7,250 nucleotides of DNA from Coriobacteriaceae bacterium (GCA_015062635.1 SUUF01000001.1:54767-62016), one strand, 5' to 3'; shown: positions 1 to 6,204, numbered from the stretch's first letter. Notes: generated from the sequence alone by a model not told the origin. Numbers and translations: made by a program.

Positions 1-26
1 CTGCCATCCTCGTCGGTCGTCGTGAA

Positions 27-50
27 GACGGGCGGGGCCCGTCGTTTTTT
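27..50 (+). terminator. Rho-independent terminator of an upstream gene
   Basis: A perfect 7-bp stem (GACGGGC at 27-33 with GCCCGTC at 37-43) has a GGG loop and is followed by G and six T (45-50). This is a classic intrinsic terminator reading on the + strand, so a + strand gene must lie just upstream. A TGA at 23-25 closes one frame and could be its stop codon, but too little sequence is visible to identify that gene. Confidence 0.85.
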
Positions 51-53
51 GGC

Positions 54-59
54 TATTAT
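54..59 (+). promoter_or_regulatory. Candidate -10 element for the TPR-DUF4037-nrdG operon
   Basis: TATTAT matches the TATAAT consensus at five of six positions and sits just after the upstream terminator. This gives a likely transcript start near 66. No convincing -35 hexamer lies 16-18 nt upstream, because that stretch is the GC-rich terminator stem. If it works, it is a weak or activator-dependent promoter. Confidence 0.35.
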
Positions 60-67
60 AGATGCGG

Positions 68-84
68 GCCGGCGCCCTGCCGGC
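68..84 (+). other. Small hairpin in the 5' UTR
   Basis: GCCGGC at 68-73 pairs with GCCGGC at 79-84 around a 5-nt loop (GCCCT). It would lie at the very 5' end of the transcript predicted from the -10 at 54-59, ahead of the ribosome binding site at 112-119. It has no T tract, so it is not a terminator. It may stabilise the mRNA 5' end or have no function in this GC-rich DNA. Confidence 0.3.
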
Positions 85-124
85 AACCCAAGACAAATGA
101 CACATGCCGTCGGAAGGGGCAACC

Positions 125-940
125 ATGGGCTATCGTCCCGCATATCCATCGGACGGCATCGCGCCGATTCCCCAGCAGCGGGTCGTCGATAAGCTCGACG
201 AGTACATGAGCCGGCGCGATTATGCGGGCGCCGAGCGGCACCTGCTCTACTGGCTGGAAGAGGCGCGTGCGGGCCGCGACGCGCGCGGCGAGTTGATGCT
301 GCGCAACGAGCTCGTGGGGCATTTCCGCAAGACGGGCGACGGGGAACGCGCGATGGAGCACGGCCGCCGGGCGCTCGAGCTCGTCGACGAGCTCGGCTTC
401 GGCGAGACCATCAGTGCCGGCACCACCTACACGAACGTCGCGACGGCCTGCAACGCGTTCGGGCACAACGAGACCGCGCTCGAGCTCTTCCGCAAGGCCA
501 CGCGGCTGTACGAGGGAGCCGCCAACACCGATGCGCGCCTGCTCGGCGGGCTCTATAACAACATGGCGCTCACCTGCGTGGCACTCGGCCGCTTCGACGA
601 GGCCGACGACCTGTACCAGCGGGCGCTGCACACGATGTCGCGGGTCGAGCATGGCGCGCTCGAGCAGGCGATAACCTATCTGAACATGGCCGACGCCCTC
701 GAGGCGCGCGCGAAGGCGGAAGGCGGCGGGCACGGCGGCGGGCCCGGCGCGGACGTCGAGCGAGGCATCCAGCGCTGCCTCGACACGGCGCTCGAGCTGC
801 TCGACGACCCCACGGTTCCACACGACGGCTACTACGCCTTCGTCTGCGAGAAGTGCGCGCCGTCGTTCGCCTACCACGGCTACTTCCTGGCCGACGACGA
901 CCTGCGCGCCCGCGCGAAGGAGATCTATGAACGGGCTTGA
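125..940 (+). CDS. Tetratricopeptide repeat protein paired with a DUF4037 protein
   Basis: This is a predicted soluble cytoplasmic TPR scaffold of 271 residues with no signal peptide or membrane segment. At least three helix-turn-helix TPR units can be read at about residues 57-90, 98-131 and 140-173, with the usual small residues at the helix packing positions and a likely fourth after about 182. A Gly-rich, low-complexity insert follows at about 199-208. The last part (residues 234-253) contains an aromatic and Cys block, DGYYAFVCEKCAP then FAYHGYF, which is not a TPR and looks like a family signature. I chose the ATG at 125 because GGAAGGGG (112-119) sits 5 nt upstream of it. The in-frame ATG at 104 has no Shine-Dalgarno sequence and would add only seven residues. 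The gene overlaps the next one by 14 nt, so the two are probably translationally coupled. TPRs mediate protein-protein contacts and the overlapping partner is the obvious candidate ligand, but no biochemical role is known to me. Confidence 0.85.
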   Translation: MGYRPAYPSDGIAPIPQQRVVDKLDEYMSRRDYAGAERHLLYWLEEARAGRDARGELMLRNELVGHFRKTGDGERAMEHGRRALELVDELGFGETISAGTTYTNVATACNAFGHNETALELFRKATRLYEGAANTDARLLGGLYNNMALTCVALGRFDEADDLYQRALHTMSRVEHGALEQAITYLNMADALEARAKAEGGGHGGGPGADVERGIQRCLDTALELLDDPTVPHDGYYAFVCEKCAPSFAYHGYFLADDDLRARAKEIYERA

Positions 941-1868
941 GCTTTCGCGCGCCTACTTCGAGGCATATGGACGCCCCCTGCTCGAGGAGCGCTTCCCCGA
1001 CCTTGCGCCCCTCGTATGCGCGGGCCTGTTCGGCAGCGGGTCGGAATGCCTCGGCTTCGACGACGACGTGTCGCGCGACCACGATTTCGACCCCGGGTTC
1101 GCCATCTTGCTGCCAAGCGAGGATGTCGTCGACCGCCGGCGCGCCTTCGAGCTCGAACGGGCCTACGACAAGCTTCCGCGCGAATTCCAGGGCGTGGAAC
1201 GGCCGCGGCTCGCGCCCGTCGGCGGCCCCCGGCGCGGCGTGATGCGCACGGCCGACTTCTTCCGCGACAAGACCGGGAGCCCCGACGGCGTGCTGACGGT
1301 GCGCCAGTGGCTCGAGGTGCCGTCGCACCTGCTGGGCGAGGCGGTGAACGGCGCGGTGTTCCACGACGGGCCCGGCGAAGTCACGCGCATCCGGGAATCG
1401 CTCGCGCACTACCCCGCCGACATCCGCCGCAAGAAGCTGGCCGGCCACCTGCTGCTCGCCGCGCAAGCCGCGCCCTACAACGTGGAGCGCTGCCTGCGCC
1501 ACGGCGAGCCGGCGGCCGCCCAGATGGCGCTGTTCGCCTTCGTGCAGCACGCGATGTCGGCCATCTTCCTGCTGAACGACGCCTACGAGCCGTTCTACAA
1601 ATGGGGCTTCAGGGCGCTGCGCCGCTTGCCGGTGCTCGCCATCGAGGCGGAGCTGTTCGAATACCTCATCACCACGGGCAACGACGGGCAGCTCGCCCAC
1701 GACAAGCTCGAGGTGGTCGAGGGCATCGCCGAGGACCTCGCCCGCGAGCTCGTGCGGCAGGGCCTCTCCGACGTTTCCAGCGCCGACCTCGAGCGGCACG
1801 CCTATGCGGTGAACGACGGCATCGCCGACGGCGGCATCCGCACCTTGCACATCCTCGTAGGCGCCTAG
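927..1868 (+). CDS. DUF4037 domain protein with a nucleotidyltransferase-like motif
   Basis: This 313-residue protein starts at the ATG at 927, four nt after AAGGAG (917-922), inside the end of the TPR gene. The N-terminal part carries FGSGSE (35-40) followed by DDDVSRDHDFD (45-55). The arrangement of a GS motif and then a DHD acidic pair (D51, D53) resembles the active-site signature of the polymerase-beta nucleotidyltransferase fold. From memory this matches the DUF4037 family; no search was possible. The rest (about 120-313) is mostly helical, with conserved-looking stretches such as RQWLEVPSHLL (126-136) and FYKWGFRALRRLP (223-235). There is no signal peptide or transmembrane helix, so it is likely cytoplasmic. 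If the fold assignment holds, it may transfer a nucleotide or nucleotidyl group to an unknown small molecule, RNA or protein. The substrate cannot be read from the sequence. The 14-nt overlap with the TPR gene argues that the two proteins act together. Confidence 0.85.
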   Translation: MNGLELSRAYFEAYGRPLLEERFPDLAPLVCAGLFGSGSECLGFDDDVSRDHDFDPGFAILLPSEDVVDRRRAFELERAYDKLPREFQGVERPRLAPVGGPRRGVMRTADFFRDKTGSPDGVLTVRQWLEVPSHLLGEAVNGAVFHDGPGEVTRIRESLAHYPADIRRKKLAGHLLLAAQAAPYNVERCLRHGEPAAAQMALFAFVQHAMSAIFLLNDAYEPFYKWGFRALRRLPVLAIEAELFEYLITTGNDGQLAHDKLEVVEGIAEDLARELVRQGLSDVSSADLERHAYAVNDGIADGGIRTLHILVGA

Positions 1869-1897
1869 GCCGCGCCCGCATATCAAGGAGAACCGAC

Positions 1898-2593
1898 ATG
1901 AACATCCAGGGACTGCAGAAAATGACCTTGCTCGACTACCCGGGGCGCGTGGCTTGCACCGTCTTCCTCGGCGGGTGCGACTTCCGCTGCCCGTTCTGCC
2001 ATAACTTCGAGCTCGTCGCCGGCCCGCTGCCCGCAGCCGTCGACGAGGAGGAGCTCTTCGCCTTCCTGAAGAAGCGCCAGGGGCTGCTCGACGGCGTCGC
2101 GATCACCGGCGGCGAGCCCTGCCTGCGAAAGGACCTGCCGGAATTCATCGAGCGCATCCGCGCGCTCGGCTACCCCGTGAAGCTCGACACGAACGGCAAC
2201 CATCCCGACATGCTCGCGCGCCTGCTCGACGCGGGCCTCGTCGACTACGTAGCGATGGACATCAAGAACAGCCCCCTGAAGTACGCCCGCACCGTCGGCT
2301 TGCGCTCAATCGACCTGCAGGCCATCAGCGAGAGCATCGCGTTGCTGATGCGGGGAAGCATCGAATGCGAATTCCGCACGACCGTCGTGCACGAGCTTCA
2401 CGACGACGGCGATTTCGAGGAAATCGGGCGGTGGATCGAAGGCGCCGAGCGCTATTTCCTGCAGCCGTTCGCCGACCGCGATACCGTTCCCGACCGCACG
2501 CTCAGCGCCCCGAGCGCCGCGGAACTCGAGCGCTACCGCGCCATCAGCAGCCGTTATGTGCGGAACGTGGAGATTCGCGGAGCAGATAATTAA
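1898..2593 (+). CDS. nrdG: Anaerobic ribonucleoside-triphosphate reductase activating protein (radical SAM)
   Basis: NrdG uses a [4Fe-4S] cluster and S-adenosylmethionine to generate the glycyl radical of NrdD. The 231-residue protein begins at ATG 1898, 7 nt after AAGGAG (1885-1890). The radical-SAM signature CDFRCPFC (C27, C31, C34) is intact within GGCDFRCPFCHN. The SAM-binding GGEP motif is at 71-74 and KLDTNGN at 95-101. The start IQGLQKMTLLDYPGRVACTV and the C-terminal FLQPF (187-191) are typical of the roughly 230-residue subfamily of NrdD activases, which is longer than the E. coli NrdG type of about 150 residues. It follows the DUF4037 gene by only 29 nt with no terminator, so it is probably co-transcribed with the TPR-DUF4037 pair. 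Its partner nrdD lies 130 nt downstream under a separate promoter. The assignment is firm; the pairing with this particular NrdD is inferred from adjacency. Confidence 0.93.
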   Translation: MNIQGLQKMTLLDYPGRVACTVFLGGCDFRCPFCHNFELVAGPLPAAVDEEELFAFLKKRQGLLDGVAITGGEPCLRKDLPEFIERIRALGYPVKLDTNGNHPDMLARLLDAGLVDYVAMDIKNSPLKYARTVGLRSIDLQAISESIALLMRGSIECEFRTTVVHELHDDGDFEEIGRWIEGAERYFLQPFADRDTVPDRTLSAPSAAELERYRAISSRYVRNVEIRGADN

Positions 2594-2608
2594 CACAATA
2601 TCTTGTAT
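2593..2608 (+). promoter_or_regulatory. NrdR box 1 (candidate)
   Basis: ACACAATATCTTGTAT agrees at 14 of 16 positions with the NrdR-box consensus as I remember it (ACACWATATATWGTGT). Its first base is the last base of the nrdG stop codon, so it sits at the extreme upstream edge of the nrdD regulatory region. Its centre lies about 30 bp from that of the second site, close to three helical turns, which is the usual tandem arrangement for NrdR. NrdR is the zinc-finger/ATP-cone repressor of ribonucleotide reductase genes; its own gene is not in this window. Confidence 0.75.
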
Positions 2609-2622
2609 TTGCGTGATTCTTG

Positions 2623-2638
2623 ACACCACATGTTGATA
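2623..2638 (+). promoter_or_regulatory. NrdR box 2 (candidate), overlapping the -35 element
   Basis: ACACCACATGTTGATA is a weaker match (10 of 16 positions) but keeps the ACAC half-site and the central A-x-AT-x-TTG pattern. It lies 14 bp after box 1 and covers the TTGATA -35 hexamer of the nrdD promoter. NrdR bound here would block RNA polymerase. The site is called mainly because of its spacing to box 1 and its position; alone it would be marginal. Confidence 0.6.
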
Positions 2639-2661
2639 GCTTTTCGCGTCAGTGGTATGGT
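2633..2661 (+). promoter_or_regulatory. nrdD promoter (sigma-70 type)
   Basis: TTGATA (2633-2638) and TATGGT (2656-2661) are separated by exactly 17 bp, with a TG at 2653-2654 making an extended -10. Transcription would start near 2668, giving a 5' UTR of about 55 nt. A perfect TTGACA at 2620-2625 has no -10 at a workable distance and is probably not the -35 used. The -35 lies inside NrdR box 2, which implies direct repression. Confidence 0.7.
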
Positions 2662-2700
2662 ATGTCCGCTTAACGCAATCGCGTTGCGAAGGAAGAACCA

Positions 2701-2739
2701 ATGCACCGTTCGAGGAGAGTGGCATGTACCAAGTTGTGA
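2701..2739 (+). CDS. Possible 12-codon leader ORF overlapping the nrdD start
   Basis: An ATG at 2701 follows GAAGGAAG (2688-2695) by 5 nt and opens a frame encoding MHRSRRVACTKL, ending at TGA 2737-2739. It spans the nrdD ribosome binding site and start codon in another frame. The consecutive codons AGG AGA (2713-2718) are normally rare in such a genome, but they coincide with the nrdD Shine-Dalgarno sequence and may exist only for that reason. Ribosomes ending at 2739 could re-initiate at 2724 or compete with it. A chance ORF is the alternative. Confidence 0.3.
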   Translation: MHRSRRVACTKL

Positions 2740-5177
2740 AGCGTGACGGCAAGGTCGTCGATTTTTCCATCGGGAAGATCAGCGCCGCCATCACCAAGGC
2801 GTTCGACGCCATCGGCAAGCAATACCATCCCAGCGTGATCGACCTCATCTCGCTGCACGTGACGTCCGACTTCGAGGAGAAGATCAAAGACGACCTCATC
2901 ACCGTCGAGGACATCCAGGACAGCGTCGAGAAGGTCCTTTCCGAATCGGGCTATGCCGACGTCGCGAAGGCCTACATCCTGTACCGCCGCCAGCGCGAGA
3001 AGGTGCGTAACGTCAACTCGGCGTTGCTCAACTACAAGGACCTCGTCGACAACTACCTGCACATCAACGACTGGCGCGTGAAGGAGAACTCGACGGTCAC
3101 CTATTCCGTGGGCGGCCTCATCCTCTCGAACTCCGGCGCCATCACGGCCAACTACTGGCTTTCCGAGGTGTACGACGACGAGATCGCCGAAGCGCACCGC
3201 AACGCCGACATCCACCTGCACGACCTCTCGATGCTCACCGGCTACTGCGCCGGCTGGAGCCTCAAGCAGCTCATCCAGGAGGGCCTCGGCGGCGTGCCCG
3301 GCAAGATCACGTCCTCGCCGGCCTCGCATCTCTCCACGCTGTGCAACCAGATGGTCAACTTCCTCGGCATCATGCAGAACGAATGGGCCGGCGCCCAGGC
3401 GTTCTCGTCCTTCGACACCTACCTCGCCCCGTTCGTGAAGGTCGACAACCTGTCGCAGCGCGACGTGAAGCAGTGCGTGCAGTCGTTCATCTACGGCGTG
3501 AACACGCCGAGCCGTTGGGGCACGCAGGCGCCGTTCAGCAACATCACGCTCGACTGGACCGTCCCGAACGACCTCAAGAACCTGCCGGCCATCGTCGGCG
3601 GCAAGGAGCTCGACTTCACCTACGGCGACTGCCAGCACGAGATGGACATGGTGAACAAGGCCTTCATCGACATCATGATCGAGGGCGACGCGAACGGCCG
3701 CGGCTTCCAGTACCCCATCCCCACCTATTCCATCACGCGTGACTTCAACTGGGAGGAAACCGAGAACAACAAGCTGCTGTTCGAGATGACGGCCAAGTAC
3801 GGCACGCCCTATTTCTCGAACTACATCAATTCCGACATGGAGCCCTCTGACGTGCGCTCGATGTGCTGCCGCCTGCGCCTCGACCTGCGCGAGCTGCGCA
3901 AGAAGTCGGGCGGCTTCTTCGGCAGCGGCGAGTCGACCGGCTCCATCGGCGTCGTCACCATCAACATGCCGCGCATCGCCTACCTCGCCGAGGACGAGGC
4001 CGACTTCTACGCGCGCCTCGACCGCCTGATGGACATCGCGGCCCGCAGCCTGAAGACGAAGCGCACCGTCATCACGACGCTGCTCGAGCAGGGGCTCTAC
4101 CCCTACACGAAGCGCTACCTGGGCACCTTCGACAACCACTTCTCGACCATCGGCCTCATTGGCATGAACGAGGTGGGCCTGAACGCGAAGTGGCTGCGCG
4201 CCGACCTCACCGACGCGCGCGTGCAGCGTTTCGCCCGCGACGTGCTGAACCACATGCGCGAGCGCCTTTCCGACTACCAGGAGAAGTACGGCGACCTGTA
4301 CAACCTGGAGGCCACGCCGGCCGAGTCGACGACCTACCGCTTCGCGAAGCACGACACCGAGCGCTACCCCGACATCATCACGGCGAACATGAACGGCACG
4401 CCGTACTACACGAACTCCTCGCACCTGCCCGTGGGCTACACCGAGGACGTCTTCAGCGCGCTCGACATCCAGGACGACCTGCAGACGCTCTACACCTCGG
4501 GCACCGTGTTCCACGCGTTCCTGGGCGAGAAGCTGCCCGACTGGAAGGCGGCGGCCAACCTGGTGCGCAAGATCGCCGAGAACTACAAGCTGCCCTACTA
4601 CACGATGTCGCCCACCTATTCGGTGTGCAAAGACCACGGCTACCTTTCCGGCGAGCACTTCACCTGCCCCATCTGCAACGAGAAGACCGAGGTCTACAGC
4701 CGCATCACCGGCTACTACCGCCCGGTGCAGAACTGGAACGACGGCAAGGCGCAGGAATACAAGGACCGCAAGGTGTACAACATCGGGCACTCGGTGCTGA
4801 CGCATGTGGGCCCGAACCCTGCGCCGGTAGACGACCCCGCCTGGGAGGCCACGCTCGAGCGCAGCTGCTGCGCGCCCGCCCAGCCGCTGATGCTCGACGA
4901 GACCCAGCAGGAGGCGCTCGCCGCCGACGGCATCGCGCTCGAGGAGGTGGCGCAGGCCATCCTGTTCAAGACGCCCACCTGCCCGAACTGCAAGGCCGCC
5001 ATGGCGCTGCTCGACAAGGCCGGCGTGAGCTACGAGACGCTCAACGCCAACGAGGAGAAGGAGCTCGTCGAGAAATACGGCGTGAAGCAGGCCCCGACGC
5101 TCGTCATCCCGAACGGCGACGGATTCGAGCGCTACCGCGGCGTCTCGGACATCAAGGGCTGGATCATGAACCGCTAG
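2724..5177 (+). CDS. nrdD: Class III anaerobic ribonucleoside-triphosphate reductase with a fused C-terminal redoxin domain
   Basis: The enzyme reduces ribonucleoside triphosphates to deoxyribonucleotides for DNA synthesis without oxygen, using a glycyl radical made by NrdG. The ATG at 2724 has GAGGAG (2712-2717) 6 nt upstream; the longer in-frame GTG at 2652 falls inside the promoter. Of 817 residues, about 1-90 form an ATP cone (VVKRDGKVVDF), which senses ATP/dATP. The ten-stranded barrel core follows, with C175 in YCAGWSL as the probable first active-site cysteine and C382 in SMCCRLRLD as the probable thiyl radical site. A zinc site is suggested by C635-x2-H638 and C648-x2-C651, close to the glycyl radical loop RITGYYRP (G663). 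The core ends near 690. A linker with vicinal C715-C716 leads to a glutaredoxin/NrdH-like domain (about 744-817) with C753-P-N-C756 and a likely cis-proline in QAPT (P791). The fusion implies thiol-based reduction rather than formate, which is inference. No residue needed for radical chemistry appears to be missing. Confidence 0.97.
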   Translation: MYQVVKRDGKVVDFSIGKISAAITKAFDAIGKQYHPSVIDLISLHVTSDFEEKIKDDLITVEDIQDSVEKVLSESGYADVAKAYILYRRQREKVRNVNSALLNYKDLVDNYLHINDWRVKENSTVTYSVGGLILSNSGAITANYWLSEVYDDEIAEAHRNADIHLHDLSMLTGYCAGWSLKQLIQEGLGGVPGKITSSPASHLSTLCNQMVNFLGIMQNEWAGAQAFSSFDTYLAPFVKVDNLSQRDVKQCVQSFIYGVNTPSRWGTQAPFSNITLDWTVPNDLKNLPAIVGGKELDFTYGDCQHEMDMVNKAFIDIMIEGDANGRGFQYPIPTYSITRDFNWEETENNKLLFEMTAKYGTPYFSNYINSDMEPSDVRSMCCRLRLDLRELRKKSGGFFGSGESTGSIGVVTINMPRIAYLAEDEADFYARLDRLMDIAARSLKTKRTVITTLLEQGLYPYTKRYLGTFDNHFSTIGLIGMNEVGLNAKWLRADLTDARVQRFARDVLNHMRERLSDYQEKYGDLYNLEATPAESTTYRFAKHDTERYPDIITANMNGTPYYTNSSHLPVGYTEDVFSALDIQDDLQTLYTSGTVFHAFLGEKLPDWKAAANLVRKIAENYKLPYYTMSPTYSVCKDHGYLSGEHFTCPICNEKTEVYSRITGYYRPVQNWNDGKAQEYKDRKVYNIGHSVLTHVGPNPAPVDDPAWEATLERSCCAPAQPLMLDETQQEALAADGIALEEVAQAILFKTPTCPNCKAAMALLDKAGVSYETLNANEEKELVEKYGVKQAPTLVIPNGDGFERYRGVSDIKGWIMNR

Positions 5178-5192
5178 TCCACCGTGAATGCC

Positions 5193-5219
5193 AAGGCACC
5201 ACCCGCGGGTGGTGCCTTT
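5193..5219 (+). terminator. Perfect hairpin between nrdD and trxB, probable leaky terminator
   Basis: AAGGCACCACC (5193-5203) pairs perfectly with GGTGGTGCCTT (5208-5218) around a CGCG loop; the DNA is an uninterrupted 26-bp palindrome. The T run is only TTT followed by C, shorter than at 45-50. The trxB Shine-Dalgarno sequence begins at 5226, leaving no room for a promoter after the hairpin. TrxB expression must therefore come from read-through or from a promoter inside nrdD. The structure may thus tune the nrdD:trxB ratio or protect the nrdD mRNA 3' end. Confidence 0.7.
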
Positions 5220-5236
5220 CGTCATAAGGAGCGAAC

Positions 5237-6160
5237 ATGTACGACATCATCGTTATCGGCGGCGGCCCGGCGGGCATGACGGCGGCGCTGTACGCCCTGC
5301 GCAACGGCAAGAGCGTGCTCGTCATCGAGAAGAACGGCTTCGGCGGGCAGATGACGAATTCCCCGAAGATCGAGAATTACCCCGGCACCCAGCAGATTTC
5401 GGGCAACGAGCTGGCCGACCAGATGCTCGACCAGATTCTGGCCCAGGGTGCCGACATCGAGATCGAGGAAGCGCAAAGCGTCCAGGTCGCCGAGGGGCAT
5501 AAGGTGGTCGTCACCGATTTCGGCTCCTACGAGGCGAAGGCCGTCATCATCGCGACCGGCGTGAAGCACCGCATGCTCGGCCTGCCCGGCGAGGACGACC
5601 TCGTGGGCGACGGCATCTCGTTCTGCGCGGTGTGCGATGGCGACTTCTACACAGACAAGGTGGTTTGCGTGGCAGGCGGCGGAAACTCCGCGCTGCAGGA
5701 GGCCATCTTGCTCGCCGACAAGTGCGCGAAGGTCATCATGCTGCAGGACCTGCCCTTCTTCACCGGCGAGCAGCGGCTGCAAGACGTGCTGTTCGCGCGC
5801 CCGAACGTCGAGACGCACGTGAACAAGGCGCTCACGGCGCTGCTGAAAAGCGAAGACGGCCTGCGCGGCGTCGAGATCGCCGACCGCACAAGCGGAGCGC
5901 GCCAGGAGATTCCCTGCGACGGGCTGTTCGTGGCGATCGGGCTCATCCCCGAGAACGAGCCGTTCGCCAACCTGGCCGATTTGAACGAGTACGGGTACTT
6001 CGACACCGGCGAGAAATGCAACACGAAGACCCCGGGCGTCTTCGTGGCCGGCGACTGCCGCAAGAAGAACATCCGCCAGATCGCGACCGCCTGCGGCGAC
6101 GGCGCCGTGGCGGCCCTGGCTGCCTGCCGCTACCTCAACGGCCTCGCCCCGCTGGCCTAG
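5237..6160 (+). CDS. trxB: Thioredoxin-reductase-like flavoprotein lacking the NADPH phosphate motif
   Basis: This 307-residue protein is of the low-molecular-weight thioredoxin reductase family. It starts at ATG 5237, 5 nt after AAGGAG (5226-5231). The FAD Rossmann motif GGGPAG is at 8-13, the redox-active C130-A-V-C133-D centre is in place, and the C-terminal FAD signature runs from GVFVAGD (267-273) through RQIATACGDGA (280-290). The second nucleotide-binding motif GGGNSA (147-152) is kept. However, where E. coli TrxB has HRRDGFR to hold the NADPH 2'-phosphate, this protein has QDLPFFT (170-176), so all of the arginines and the histidine are gone. It may use NADH, reduced ferredoxin or another donor, as some clostridial homologues do; this is inference. 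It lies 59 nt after nrdD, whose C-terminal redoxin domain is a natural substrate. A separate thioredoxin encoded elsewhere is an alternative partner. Confidence 0.9.
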   Translation: MYDIIVIGGGPAGMTAALYALRNGKSVLVIEKNGFGGQMTNSPKIENYPGTQQISGNELADQMLDQILAQGADIEIEEAQSVQVAEGHKVVVTDFGSYEAKAVIIATGVKHRMLGLPGEDDLVGDGISFCAVCDGDFYTDKVVCVAGGGNSALQEAILLADKCAKVIMLQDLPFFTGEQRLQDVLFARPNVETHVNKALTALLKSEDGLRGVEIADRTSGARQEIPCDGLFVAIGLIPENEPFANLADLNEYGYFDTGEKCNTKTPGVFVAGDCRKKNIRQIATACGDGAVAALAACRYLNGLAPLA

Positions 6161-6166
6161 CCGTTC

Positions 6167-6176
6167 GCGCTAGCGC
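6167..6176. repeat. 10-bp palindrome after trxB
   Basis: GCGCTAGCGC is a perfect palindrome 6 nt after the trxB stop codon, flanked by GTT (6163-6165) and AAC (6177-6179), which could extend a short bulged stem. There is no T tract, so it does not look like a terminator and transcription may continue into the fructosamine kinase gene. Confidence 0.3.
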
Positions 6177-6204
6177 AACCCATAGACACCACGCAGGAAA
6201 CACC

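Noticed and set aside
104..124. Upstream ATG at 104 as the TPR gene start
   Set aside because: No ribosome binding site precedes it, while the purine-rich GGAAGGGG between 104 and 125 fits the ATG at 125.
570..1886. A 438-codon minus-strand frame across the TPR and DUF4037 genes
   Set aside because: Low-complexity Arg- and Ala-rich translation opposite two genes with recognisable motifs and good ribosome binding sites; a composition artefact.
2620..2625. Perfect TTGACA as the nrdD -35
   Set aside because: No -10-like hexamer lies 16-18 nt downstream. TTGATA at 2633 pairs correctly with the extended -10 at 2656.
2670..5225. An open frame of 851 codons on the minus strand across nrdD
   Set aside because: It is a mirror of nrdD's GC-biased codon use. 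Its translation is Val/Leu/Arg/Gly-rich with no recognisable domain, while the sense frame has all reductase motifs.
3863..5227. A 454-codon + strand frame inside nrdD
   Set aside because: Arg/His/Pro-rich out-of-frame reading of nrdD without a family signature.
5632..6204. N-terminal extension of the fructosamine kinase frame into trxB
   Set aside because: The region reads as an Arg-rich shadow of trxB, with no family similarity upstream of the GTG at 6205.
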